Assembly (NCBI GenBank): GCA_046302715.1
Contig: JBKCHQ010000199.1
Span: 1 to 38,245 of the forward strand
Length of the DNA: 38,245 nt
Reading direction: 5' to 3'
From: CAMCXT01 sp046302715
Lineage (GTDB): Bacteria > Bacteroidota > Bacteroidia > M30B66
Within the stretch, counting starts at the first letter, position 1. Each line of letters begins with the position of its first letter. The notes below the pieces were generated by a model. That model was not told the origin of the DNA and searched no databases. It saw only the letters and a program-made list of their open reading frames with translations. This document shows positions 1 to 6,735 of the stretch, one piece after another. Position numbers and translations under genes: made by a program.

Positions 1-210
1 ATGCTTAACATTATCGCGTCCACGTTCGCCGGCACCGTGTAAAAAAAGCACAAGCGGAAAAGGACCTTCTATTTTGGCCTCTGGTTTAAGTAGTCGATAC
101 GGCAATGTATCCTTGGCGGATATAAAGAGGTGTTGCTCATATTGTGCCATACCCAAAATAGAATAAAATAGGAATAATAAAACCAATTTATAGTACACGG
201 TAAATTTCAT
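1..210 (-). CDS. Secreted alpha/beta hydrolase (predicted peptidase/esterase), N-terminal fragment
   Basis: Only the first 70 codons are inside the window; the gene runs off the left edge. My translation of the minus strand starts at the ATG at 208-210. It begins with a hydrophobic stretch ending near GMAQ (residues 1-22), which looks like a signal peptide. After about 30 residues comes LVLFLHGAGERGRDN (residues 54-68). That is the oxyanion-hole strand of dienelactone hydrolase/prolyl-oligopeptidase-like hydrolases, as in the predicted peptidases of COG4099. The catalytic Ser, Asp and His would lie outside the window. The likely role is a periplasmic or exported esterase or peptidase; the substrate cannot be read. 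It lies 94 bp downstream of the PAP2-like gene on the same strand. Confidence 0.7.
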   Translation of the reverse strand, partial: MKFTVYYKLVLLFLFYSILGMAQYEQHLFISAKDTLPYRLLKPEAKIEGPFPLVLFLHGAGERGRDNVKH

Positions 211-304
211 TTAAAATCAAACGGCAAACTAAATAAAATAGTACTAGATAGTAAAATGGATATGCATATTTGAGCGTATTATATCGTAATGCCCGTTTAA
301 AAAA

Positions 305-913
305 TTACAGAACAAATAAAACCAGCAACTGAGGCAGGAACCCCACTGTAAATCCCAAGGCAAGCTGCAGCGGCGAATGGGCGTCCAAAATAAGTCGTGC
401 ACTGCCAATACATCCAGCTATAAAAAACATCAAGGCCAGATAAAGATGCAAATTACTCGCAAACAATACATTTAAAAGAAGCACCGAACCGCACAAACCC
501 CCAATGCCGGTCATGTGCATTGATATTTTCCAAAAAAATGAAATAACCCACACCGTAAAAAGCGATACCATAGCTGACACCAGAAATAGATAATACACGT
601 GGGGCAGCGGCACCTTTCCTAAAAAATAAAAGTTGGCTCCATAACTTAACAGGGTAAATAAAACGGGCAAATTACGGTCGCTCCGCTTTTCCATTCGGAT
701 ATCTCCAATCAAATTGTTCCTGTACAGGATAAAAATTCCAATAACTGGCAATACCAGTGTAAATAGCGCATTACACACTAAAATATAGCCCTTTAAGGGT
801 GCCGACATCAGTCTGAAACTATAAATGGGCATCGTTATAAAAAGCAACGCGCCATACAAAGGCATCAGCAGCGGTTGAAATAACCAGGAAATTAGAATAG
901 CAGCCTTACGCAT
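305..913 (-). CDS. PAP2-superfamily-like integral membrane protein
   Basis: This is a 202-residue, strongly hydrophobic protein with about six membrane segments. Vestiges of the PAP2 phosphatase signature are present in the right order. A basic motif R73-x6-R80 is followed by P83 (consensus KxxxxxxRP). SMHMTG (131-136) sits where PSGH is expected. SARLILDAH (171-179) fits SRxxxxxH, with Arg173 and His179. The order and spacing support the PAP2 fold, and a role in dephosphorylating a lipid phosphate such as undecaprenyl or phosphatidylglycerol phosphate is possible. However, the second motif lacks the canonical PSG, so activity is uncertain. It starts 23 nt after the thioredoxin-like gene and is probably cotranscribed with it. 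Family call moderate, function inferred. Confidence 0.55.
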   Translation of the reverse strand: MRKAAILISWLFQPLLMPLYGALLFITMPIYSFRLMSAPLKGYILVCNALFTLVLPVIGIFILYRNNLIGDIRMEKRSDRNLPVLFTLLSYGANFYFLGKVPLPHVYYLFLVSAMVSLFTVWVISFFWKISMHMTGIGGLCGSVLLLNVLFASNLHLYLALMFFIAGCIGSARLILDAHSPLQLALGFTVGFLPQLLVLFVL

Positions 914-936
914 TACATTTATTTTTTTTCTGCCCT

Positions 937-1431
937 TTATTTAATTGGCATGCCACGTTCCAAAACAGCATCCAAATCTTCTTCCAAAGACAAGGTAGGC
1001 GTTTCAACGATGCGTCCAATCTCTTTTCCTTCAAACAAAACCACAAAAGTGGGCACGAATAAAATGTCCCAGTTTTTACATTCTTTTTTCTCAAACGGAC
1101 ATTCTTTTTCTCTATTCACGCCAATCAAGGTAAATGGAATTTTTGAATCGTTAAGAATATTGTTCATTTGCGGCACATGTATGCGGCTATCATCGCACCA
1201 GGTCCCCAAATAAATAAGTACTTCAACACCTTGATTTTTACGCTTAATTTGCTCCAAAACCTCGGTTTTATAGGCTGCATTAGGCGCCAACAACCAGTCC
1301 TTAAACCACTGACTTTCGGTAATTAAGGAGGAGAATTTTCCCGTTACAACGGGCACGCTATCGGCTTGAGCATTCATTCGTAAATTTAACGTTAAGGTGA
1401 AAAAGATTAATAAAACAAGGGCTTTCATCAT
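937..1431 (-). CDS. Exported thioredoxin-like protein with single active-site cysteine
   Basis: This is a 164-residue protein with a signal peptide (residues 1-21, ending MNAQ). The thioredoxin fold is marked by GTWCDDS (76-82) and the cis-proline loop FVPTF (Pro127), followed by the strand FEGKEIGRIVE. The usual CxxC is C-D-D-S, so only Cys79 remains. That is typical of a common Bacteroidota thioredoxin-family subgroup and suggests isomerase, reductase or binding chemistry rather than classical disulfide exchange. Two further cysteines, C111 and C118 in CPFEKKEC, could form a local disulfide or resolve Cys79. The ATG follows the TAA of the LuxC-like gene with no gap, so translational coupling is likely. 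The cell location is periplasmic or envelope. The partner protein is unknown. Confidence 0.75.
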   Translation of the reverse strand: MMKALVLLIFFTLTLNLRMNAQADSVPVVTGKFSSLITESQWFKDWLLAPNAAYKTEVLEQIKRKNQGVEVLIYLGTWCDDSRIHVPQMNNILNDSKIPFTLIGVNREKECPFEKKECKNWDILFVPTFVVLFEGKEIGRIVETPTLSLEEDLDAVLERGMPIK

Positions 1432-2481
1432 TTAAGGAGCCAGAGTGAGCACAAAATTAAGAGTATCCACGCCATCAGCATACACTTCGGGACCTGGATG
1501 CTGCGTTTGCCCCATTTCCACAGTCGCCTCAAAAAACGAATTTGCCGAAACCACACATTGTATGTCACCGGAATGCTCTGTAATGAGACGCTTTACATCG
1601 TCGAGATTTGCGTAAAAGGAATAATGCAGCACCGAAATAGGCGAAAACAAGGATTGGTCCTCACGAAGCAGAAAAAAACCGGTGTCGTAATGCGGCAAAC
1701 TATTAATCAGAAATCCGGCCTTGTGGTATTCGTAATTATTGAAATAACGCGAGTGATCTTTAATAGATGTCCAGTCAATGCTTAGCGCACAAAGCGCTGG
1801 TATATCATAATTATGAGGCAAAAAAAGATGCGTTACGTTGCGACAGCCCATTCCAAAATAGGAGAAAATATCGCTGAACAACGCTTTTAGCTCTTCCTCG
1901 CTTTCGGTTCCGTGAATAACTGCCACAGATGTTCTGTTTTTACGAATGAGGCGTGGGTATTTCGAAAAATAATATTCAAAATAGCGGGCCGAGTTATTGC
2001 TTCCCGTTGCAATGAGTGCATTAAACGGAAGCATTTTGGCCTCAGTAAAATGAATACGGTCGGCAAATTGAGGCTCAATAGCAGTAAGCATCGCAGCTAG
2101 AGCGGGCAAAAGGAGGCGGTCGTCGGATGATAATTTGGCTGTGATAGAGTTACCGCTGACCAACACACATAAAAAATCGTGAAAGCCCACCGCCGGAATA
2201 TTTCCTGCCATCACCACACCAATGGTTAAGCCTTTATCTTCGTTGATTTCGTAATGTGATAACCATGCGTTTAAACTCTCGTAACGCAGCATGTTGGCAA
2301 TGCCGCTTAAGGCCTTCAGAACATTTTTTTCGGTAAACCATGAATTTGACCTGTAAAGTTCTTTAACCAGCACGCCCAGTTGAATTTGACGGATGTTTAA
2401 ACCCGCTGAATTCTGCGTTAGAACTGCGTTAATTTCCTCGCCAAGCGAAACAAAAGCGGATATTCGTTGTTCGGCATTCAT
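1432..2481 (-). CDS. LuxC-family acyl-CoA reductase
   Basis: This is a LuxC-type (PF05893) acyl-CoA reductase, which reduces fatty acyl-CoA to fatty aldehyde with NADPH. I choose the ATG at 2481 (MNAEQRISAFVSLGE), 349 residues, over an in-frame ATG at 2526. Bacteroidota homologues begin at this point, as I remember them, and a TAnnTTTG box lies between the two starts. Visible landmarks are a nucleotide-binding-like segment TIGVVMAGNIPAVGFHD and a conserved-looking GMGCRNVTHLFLP with Cys213 as candidate nucleophile. No luxA, luxB, luxD or luxE lies nearby, so it is not a bioluminescence operon. It is divergent from a dicluster ferredoxin, an arrangement I recall as common in Bacteroidota. A role in aldehyde or lipid metabolism is inferred. 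Confidence 0.8.
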   Translation of the reverse strand: MNAEQRISAFVSLGEEINAVLTQNSAGLNIRQIQLGVLVKELYRSNSWFTEKNVLKALSGIANMLRYESLNAWLSHYEINEDKGLTIGVVMAGNIPAVGFHDFLCVLVSGNSITAKLSSDDRLLLPALAAMLTAIEPQFADRIHFTEAKMLPFNALIATGSNNSARYFEYYFSKYPRLIRKNRTSVAVIHGTESEEELKALFSDIFSYFGMGCRNVTHLFLPHNYDIPALCALSIDWTSIKDHSRYFNNYEYHKAGFLINSLPHYDTGFFLLREDQSLFSPISVLHYSFYANLDDVKRLITEHSGDIQCVVSANSFFEATVEMGQTQHPGPEVYADGVDTLNFVLTLAP

Positions 2482-2501
2482 CTGCGTGAGCAAATATGCA
2501 T

Positions 2502-2509
2502 TAATTTTG
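2502..2509 (+). promoter_or_regulatory. Putative -7 box (TAnnTTTG) for the ferredoxin gene
   Basis: TAATTTTG matches the Bacteroidota -7 consensus exactly and would start transcription about 25 nt before the ferredoxin ATG at 2541. No convincing -33 TTG lies 19-21 nt upstream, so this is a half-supported call. Confidence 0.35.
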
Positions 2510-2514
2510 CCGCG

Positions 2515-2522
2515 CAAAGTTA
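2515..2522 (-). promoter_or_regulatory. Putative -7 box (TAnnTTTG) for the LuxC-like gene
   Basis: On the minus strand TAACTTTG matches the consensus exactly. It lies 33 nt upstream of the ATG at 2481 and inside the longer alternative reading frame, which favours the shorter start. No clear -33 element is visible. Confidence 0.35.
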
Positions 2523-2540
2523 ACATTTAAAGAAGCTGAT

Positions 2541-2885
2541 ATGGCTATAATGATTACAGACGAATGCATCAATTGTGGTGCATGCGAACCCGAATGTCCG
2601 AACAACGCAATTTATGAAGGCGGCACAGAGTGGCGTTTTGCTGACGGAACTTCACTCAAAGGCGATGTTCACGCCAAAAGCGGAACGTATCAGGCCGATT
2701 CGCCAAATAACCCGAAGGCCATGGATGTATATTACATCGTAACCGATAAATGCACGGAGTGTGTTGGTTTTCATGACGAACCTCAATGCGCTGCCGTTTG
2801 CCCGGTGGATTGCTGCGTTGACGATCCCGATTTTCGCGAGACCAAAGAAGAGCTGATGGCTAAAAAAATGCTGATGCATTTATAG
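2541..2885 (+). CDS. 2[4Fe-4S] dicluster ferredoxin
   Basis: This is a 114-residue soluble electron carrier. The first cluster motif is CINCGACEPECP near the N-terminus (CxxCxxCxxxCP). The second is in CTECVGFHDEPQCAAVCP, with the longer loop between the second and third cysteines that marks the YfhL/Allochromatium-type dicluster ferredoxins. An insert of about 35 residues separates the two motifs. The C-terminal tail is acidic, then basic, as usual for this group. It is divergent from the LuxC-like reductase and 36 nt upstream of psd. The redox partner is not evident; supplying electrons to the neighbouring reductase is only a guess, because LuxC proteins normally use NADPH. Confidence 0.88.
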   Translation: MAIMITDECINCGACEPECPNNAIYEGGTEWRFADGTSLKGDVHAKSGTYQADSPNNPKAMDVYYIVTDKCTECVGFHDEPQCAAVCPVDCCVDDPDFRETKEELMAKKMLMHL

Positions 2886-2921
2886 CCCTTGATGATTCGC
2901 ACTTCTTAAACCACCACCCTA

Positions 2922-3575
2922 ATGAAAATTCATCGCGAAGGCCATCGCATGCTGGCCGTTTTATTGGTTGTATTTGCACTCATCAACATAGGTATTATCT
3001 ATTTTCTGCCCGATAAAACCGTCCTTTCGGGAGTGGTTATTTTGGTTTCGGCAGCGCTGTATGGATTTGTACTCCAGTTTTTTAGGAATCCGCAACGAAT
3101 TCAGAATCTAAGTGATGCTCACGTGCTGTGTCCGGCCGATGGAAAAATAGTGGCCATCGAAGAAATCGAAGAAGATGAGTATTACAAAGATCGACGCCTG
3201 TTGGTATCGGTCTTTATGACGCCTTTAAATGTGCATGTTAATCGTTTTTCGATTGGAGGTACCGTTAAATATGTCAAATACCATAAAGGACTGTATCTTG
3301 TAGCCAGCCATCCCAAATCGTCAACACAAAACGAGCGCTGCACGGTGGTTGTTGAAAATACCAAAGGCAGCGTTATGCTTCGTCAAATTGCCGGCTATGT
3401 GGCCCGCCGAATTAGAACATATTGCAAGCAAGGCATGCAGGCACAACAGGGAGGAGAGTTTGGATTTATTAAATTTGGATCGCGTGTGGATATTATTTTA
3501 CCCACTCAATCAAAGGTATTAGTAAGCCTTGGAGATATTGTAAAAGGAGGGATAACACACATTGCTGAACTTTGA
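2922..3575 (+). CDS. psd: Phosphatidylserine decarboxylase, short (archaeal-like) type
   Basis: This enzyme decarboxylates phosphatidylserine to phosphatidylethanolamine, the last step of PE synthesis, at the inner membrane. The 217-residue length fits the short Psd class common in Bacteroidota. Two hydrophobic segments occupy residues 10-50. Family motifs follow: FFRNPQR, VLCPADGKI, the block from FMTPLNVHVNR into FSIGG, YHKGLYLVASHPKSSTQNER, and GYVARRI. The self-cleavage site is FGSRVDIILP: cleavage between Gly186 and Ser187 would give the small alpha chain with its pyruvoyl group. All parts look intact. It lies 36 nt after the ferredoxin and may be cotranscribed with it. Confidence 0.93.
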   Translation: MKIHREGHRMLAVLLVVFALINIGIIYFLPDKTVLSGVVILVSAALYGFVLQFFRNPQRIQNLSDAHVLCPADGKIVAIEEIEEDEYYKDRRLLVSVFMTPLNVHVNRFSIGGTVKYVKYHKGLYLVASHPKSSTQNERCTVVVENTKGSVMLRQIAGYVARRIRTYCKQGMQAQQGGEFGFIKFGSRVDIILPTQSKVLVSLGDIVKGGITHIAEL

Positions 3576-3593
3576 AATATTTTTTTAACTTTA
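3562..3593 (+). promoter_or_regulatory. Putative Bacteroidota promoter for the Lys-Asp-repeat protein
   Basis: A TTG at 3562-3564 is followed after 21 nt by TAACTTTA at 3586-3593. That is one mismatch from TAnnTTTG with the expected spacing. Transcription would start near 3600, about 12 nt before the ATG at 3612. The -33 element lies inside the end of psd. Confidence 0.45.
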
Positions 3594-3611
3594 CAAAAAA
3601 TCTATAAACCC

Positions 3612-3920
3612 ATGAAAAAGATATTTTCATTAATGCTTCTCGGAGCATTCGCTGTTACCGCTGTTGGTGTTACCGCAAGCGCTTTACCGTCGGAATATTC
3701 TATCAGTGTTGATAAAGATAAAGACAAGGATAAAGACAAAGACAAGAAAAAATCTAAAGGTAAGTCATGTTGCTCTTCCACCGAGGCTAAATCATGTAGT
3801 GGTGAAGCTGCAAAATCAGCTGAAGAAACTAAAACTACCGAAGGCACTTCAACTGCTCCAAAATCATGCTGCAGTAAAGGTGCCGCTTCTAAAGGATGCA
3901 GCGAAGGCGCTAAAAAGTAA
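3612..3920 (+). CDS. Small exported Lys-Asp-repeat, cysteine-rich protein
   Basis: I do not recognise a family for this 102-residue protein. A clean signal peptide (residues 1-24, ending SALP) is followed by a strict alternating Asp-Lys run (34-45), a lysine patch (46-51), and a low-complexity tail rich in Ser, Lys, Ala, Glu and Cys. The six cysteines fall in SCC (53-54), SC (62), SCC (86-87) and GC (96), with KSC repeated three times. The spacing resembles metal-binding or disulfide-rich tails, but no known zinc or metallothionein motif is exact. The protein is probably periplasmic, without a lipobox. It has a candidate promoter just upstream and an intrinsic terminator 21 nt downstream, so it looks like a separate transcript. 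Expression is likely real; function unknown. Confidence 0.7.
   Translation: MKKIFSLMLLGAFAVTAVGVTASALPSEYSISVDKDKDKDKDKDKKKSKGKSCCSSTEAKSCSGEAAKSAEETKTTEGTSTAPKSCCSKGAASKGCSEGAKK
3711..3746 (+). repeat. Hexanucleotide-like GAYAAR tandem repeat encoding (Asp-Lys)6
   Basis: Six consecutive GAY-AAR units (gataaa, gataaa, gacaag, gataaa, gacaaa, gacaag) encode alternating Asp-Lys. The units differ at synonymous sites, so the repeat is not perfect at DNA level. Such a tract can change in unit number without breaking the frame. Confidence 0.85.
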
Positions 3921-3940
3921 TCGAAACAATGTATTAATGA

Positions 3941-3972
3941 AGCCTGCACTTTAACATGTGCGGGCTTTTTTA
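3941..3972 (+). terminator. Rho-independent terminator after the Lys-Asp-repeat gene
   Basis: AGCCTGCAC and GTGCGGGCT form a nine-pair stem (one G-T wobble) around the loop TTTAACAT, followed directly by a T-run. It lies 21 nt after the stop codon at 3920. Confidence 0.85.
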
Positions 3973-4008
3973 TTTTCGCATAATCAAAATCAAGCGCAAA
4001 GGTTTTTT

Positions 4009-4701
4009 CTAGAGCATATCCTGTAATTCAGACAAACTGGTAATGCTCCTTTGCTCGGTGGCCAAAGCCTGCGGATTGAAATGAAGCGCCTCCCATCCAG
4101 CGGCAAGCGCCCCTTCCACATCTACACGCCAATCGTCGCCAATCATTAAACACTCAGAAGCATGTGCCCCCGAACGCATTTCGGAATGTTTGAAAATATC
4201 AATATTGGGTTTGGTGGATTGGGCCGTATCGCTGGTGATTACCTCCTTAAAATAATGCCTGATGCCTGAATTGCTGAGTTTAAATTGCTGGGCATCCTCA
4301 AATCCATTTGTAATGATATGCAGGGTGTAGTTCTGTGCTAGATGACTTAAACATTCGTGGGTACCTTTAATGAGCTTTGTTTTAGCAGGTGTTCGAGCGA
4401 TGTAATTTTCTTCGAGATGATGCGCCAAAAGGCGATCGTCCAAGCCCATTCGATGCAGTGTAAAGTAAAAGCGATTGTCGCGCAGATAGGTTTTATCAAT
4501 TTTATTGTCAGTAAAATCAGACCATAAACGTGTATTTTCAAAATGAAAAATACGACGAAATACTTCGGCATCTCCCTGCACTTTTTGTTTTAAGTGTTCG
4601 TTATACAACTCCTCCAACGATTCCTTCAAATTGGCGTCATAATCCCAAAGGGTGCGGTCGAGGTCGAAAAAAATATGTCGGATTTTAGATTTAAGATTCA
4701 T
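4009..4701 (-). CDS. yjjG: HAD-superfamily hydrolase, YjjG-type pyrimidine nucleotidase
   Basis: This 230-residue protein carries the HAD motifs in order. Motif I is FFDLDRTLWD (nucleophile and acid/base Asp), motif II is ITNG, the motif III lysine is in TKPN, and motif IV is MIGDDWRVDV. An alpha-helical C1 cap lies between I and II. The closest family is YjjG, which dephosphorylates non-canonical pyrimidine nucleoside monophosphates (house-cleaning). I take the ATG at 4701 (MNLKSKIRH), which overlaps the upstream stop as ATGA; the longer in-frame start at 4743 would add 14 hydrophobic residues encoded within the neighbour. It closes the six-gene run that also contains upp. Confidence 0.82.
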   Translation of the reverse strand: MNLKSKIRHIFFDLDRTLWDYDANLKESLEELYNEHLKQKVQGDAEVFRRIFHFENTRLWSDFTDNKIDKTYLRDNRFYFTLHRMGLDDRLLAHHLEENYIARTPAKTKLIKGTHECLSHLAQNYTLHIITNGFEDAQQFKLSNSGIRHYFKEVITSDTAQSTKPNIDIFKHSEMRSGAHASECLMIGDDWRVDVEGALAAGWEALHFNPQALATEQRSITSLSELQDML

Positions 4702-5156
4702 AAATACCCCAAGGTTAAAAGCGCTGATAATAAGGCCGACCAAAGCATGACCGAGCCCGAAAGATAGAGAAAAACCACTTTATTGTTTTCAAACAAGCGC
4801 CCCGCCAATACCGTTCCAACCGGAATTGAGATGATGGTAGGCGTAATAAAGGCAATCCCGATTAAGCCATATCGGCGAATAATTTTTACCAAGATGCGTG
4901 ACCGACGGCTAAATATTTTTTTTCTTGGCTTAGCTTGTTTTTCGCGAGAGGGAAAGATCGCCTTTCTTAAATGCGACCACATTTTTACGAGCCCCTCCTC
5001 AAGAAACAAAAAAGCGAATACACCTGTACTTCCGGCCAGCCACGACACCAAAAACAAGGGTAAAAAACTCCATTTTGTTAACAGGTAAAGTGTGGGCACG
5101 CCAGCTATAAATTTTACCGTACACAGCAAAAGGGCGGGAAGAATTTTAAAAAACAC
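4698..5156 (-). CDS. Small multi-pass membrane protein (possibly small multidrug export-like)
   Basis: This 152-residue protein has two hydrophobic segments (about 5-55), a basic cytoplasmic stretch rich in Lys and Arg (about 62-90), and two or three more membrane segments. The part IRRYGLIGIAFITPTIISIPVGTV resembles the conserved proline-containing segment of small multidrug-export (PF06695-like) proteins, but the match is by eye and weak. The start is a GTG at 5154-5156, with AGGAG just upstream overlapping the upp stop; no ATG is available. The spacing of 5 nt to upp and the ATGA overlap with yjjG make cotranslation likely. No substrate can be assigned. Confidence 0.6.
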   Translation of the reverse strand: MFFKILPALLLCTVKFIAGVPTLYLLTKWSFLPLFLVSWLAGSTGVFAFLFLEEGLVKMWSHLRKAIFPSREKQAKPRKKIFSRRSRILVKIIRRYGLIGIAFITPTIISIPVGTVLAGRLFENNKVVFLYLSGSVMLWSALLSALLTLGYL

Positions 5157-5161
5157 CGCTC

Positions 5162-5809
5162 CTATAATTTTATCCCGTATGCCAAATCGCCGGCATCACC
5201 AAGTCCGGGTACAATGTATGATTTTGCAGTGAGCTCGTCATCAACGGCACCAATCCAGATATGCGTATTTTCGGGAAAATGCCTTCGGGTAAATTCCACG
5301 CCTTCTTTAGAGCCAATAACACTTACAATATGAATATGCGAAGGTTTTCCATGAGAAAGTAAGGCCTTATATGCCAAATACATCGACTGTCCCGTGGCCA
5401 ACATGGGATCGCAAAGTATCACCACCCTACCATCAATAGATGGGGCACTTAGGTATTCTACCTTTATTTCGAAGCTTCCGTCTTTATGATGTTTTCGGTA
5501 GGCCGATATAAAGGCATTATCGGCACGATCGAAGTAATTCAACACGCCTTGATGTACGGGCAAACCGGCTCTTAAAATAGTAGCCACCACCGGTTGTTCT
5601 GAAGGCAGCTGCGTTTCTGCTACACCGAGTGGAGTAACCACCTCTGCATTACTGTAATTGAGGGTTTTGCTTAATTCATAGGCCATTATTTCGCCTAAGC
5701 GCTCTAAATTTCTCCTAAAACGCAGCGGGTCTTTTTGAATGTTAGCATCGCGCAATTCTGAGAGAAAAACGGAGGCAACAGAAACATTATCATGCAGTAT
5801 ATGTATCAT
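5162..5809 (-). CDS. upp: Uracil phosphoribosyltransferase
   Basis: This enzyme converts uracil and PRPP to UMP in pyrimidine salvage. The 215-residue length is normal. The PRPP loop is VVILCDPMLATGQS, where the second Gly of the usual DPMLATGGS is Gln, a conservative local change. The uracil-binding C-terminus YIVPGLGDAGDLAYG is intact, as is the TILRAGLP segment. The ATG at 5809 lies one base after the stop of the GNAT gene, and the stop overlaps the SD of the following membrane-protein gene, so it sits inside a coupled operon. The neighbour yjjG two genes on acts on pyrimidine monophosphates, which gives a thematic link. Confidence 0.95.
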   Translation of the reverse strand: MIHILHDNVSVASVFLSELRDANIQKDPLRFRRNLERLGEIMAYELSKTLNYSNAEVVTPLGVAETQLPSEQPVVATILRAGLPVHQGVLNYFDRADNAFISAYRKHHKDGSFEIKVEYLSAPSIDGRVVILCDPMLATGQSMYLAYKALLSHGKPSHIHIVSVIGSKEGVEFTRRHFPENTHIWIGAVDDELTAKSYIVPGLGDAGDLAYGIKL

Positions 5810-5810
5810 A

Positions 5811-6731
5811 TCAGGATTTCAACCAGCGTAAGTAAAATGGGAGCCGATTGATTTTCAAATTTACGTAGTTCGATTCAATTGCACCAAAGCTTTGATAAAA
5901 GCGTTTCAAGCCCGGATTATCGGAGCCTTCAAAATCAAAAACCGTGAACGATGCGGGCAATTCCTGCAAATACGTATGAATTAAGGCAGGCATAGCTCCG
6001 TTTTGCTTTCCTTGCACCGAATTGCCTGAGAATAAAAAAATACTCCTTCCGTTCCACTCTATAAACACAGCACCTGCCAACATGTTGCCCTCAGAGGAAT
6101 ACATACCAAACGCCCTAGCGCAACCACGCAAACTAGCCATATGGTAAAGGCGCTCTAACACTACATAGTTATCTGGATTCCAATTGGCAATATCTACTTC
6201 TTTATTCGAAACGAACAAATTAATAATGGTTCGAATGGAACCAGTTCCAAAGTATAACCCTGCCGATCTTGCCTTTTGAATGTTGCGTCGTAAATTTTCT
6301 GAATAGCCTTCTGCAAGTTTGGATCGGTCGGCAGGCAAGGGTAAAATTAAATTACACCGCTGTTTCCAACTTTTTCCCTTCTCCTCAACGGGCAGGTTGC
6401 CATAATTAAAATTAAAATCGGTCCATTTAAAATTATTTTCAATTTGCCGAATAACATTCAGTGTAAGCGCATCTGATACTGGCGCTGGACCAAAAATACC
6501 GAGCTGCTGAACAAACAGTGGGGTGGGTAAATAGGATATTCCCCACTTTTTCTTGATGGGAAGCGGAATTAAATACTCATAATTCCCAACAATAAGTGCC
6601 GACCAGGTATCACCAAAAACGGCATCGAGGTACCAGGTGGCGGCATACGGCAAACCGTTTTGGCATTGCAGCAAATGCCGATCCCAAATATCGCGGTTAA
6701 TCTCCGTTGAATTTAAAAAAGTAAGTTTCAT
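5811..6731 (-). CDS. GNAT/FemAB-like acyl- or aminoacyltransferase
   Basis: This 306-residue protein resembles the double-GNAT (Acetyltransf_6, BioF2/FemAB-like) enzymes found in Bacteroidota surface-polysaccharide loci. Visible features are an N-terminal GNAT half with WYLDAVFGDTW and LPTPLFVQQLGIFG, the segment SENLRRNIQKARSAGL typical of this family near its centre, and a C-terminal half with MLAGAVFIEWNGRSIFLFSG and FDFEGSDNPGLKRFYQSFGA. That last block is the usual substrate or CoA site end of FemAB-like proteins. I use the ATG at 6731 rather than the adjacent TTG. It is placed between a polysaccharide deacetylase-like gene (4 nt upstream) and upp (1 nt downstream). Acylation of an envelope glycan is inferred. 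Confidence 0.7.
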   Translation of the reverse strand: MKLTFLNSTEINRDIWDRHLLQCQNGLPYAATWYLDAVFGDTWSALIVGNYEYLIPLPIKKKWGISYLPTPLFVQQLGIFGPAPVSDALTLNVIRQIENNFKWTDFNFNYGNLPVEEKGKSWKQRCNLILPLPADRSKLAEGYSENLRRNIQKARSAGLYFGTGSIRTIINLFVSNKEVDIANWNPDNYVVLERLYHMASLRGCARAFGMYSSEGNMLAGAVFIEWNGRSIFLFSGNSVQGKQNGAMPALIHTYLQELPASFTVFDFEGSDNPGLKRFYQSFGAIESNYVNLKINRLPFYLRWLKS

Positions 6732-6735
6732 CAAC

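Noticed and set aside
211..304. Palindromes ATATGCATAT (260-269) and TACTAGATAGTA (242-253) upstream of the hydrolase fragment
   Set aside because: Short and AT-rich, as expected by chance in this composition; no second copy was noticed.
906..925. Start-stop ATGTAATG just before the PAP2-like gene, as a regulatory uORF
   Set aside because: A two-codon coincidence in AT-rich DNA; no further evidence of translational control.
3602..3949. Opposite-strand frame rich in Leu-Ser repeats over the Lys-Asp gene
   Set aside because: It is the mirror of the GAYAAR repeat, has no family resemblance, and the plus-strand gene has a signal peptide, promoter and terminator.
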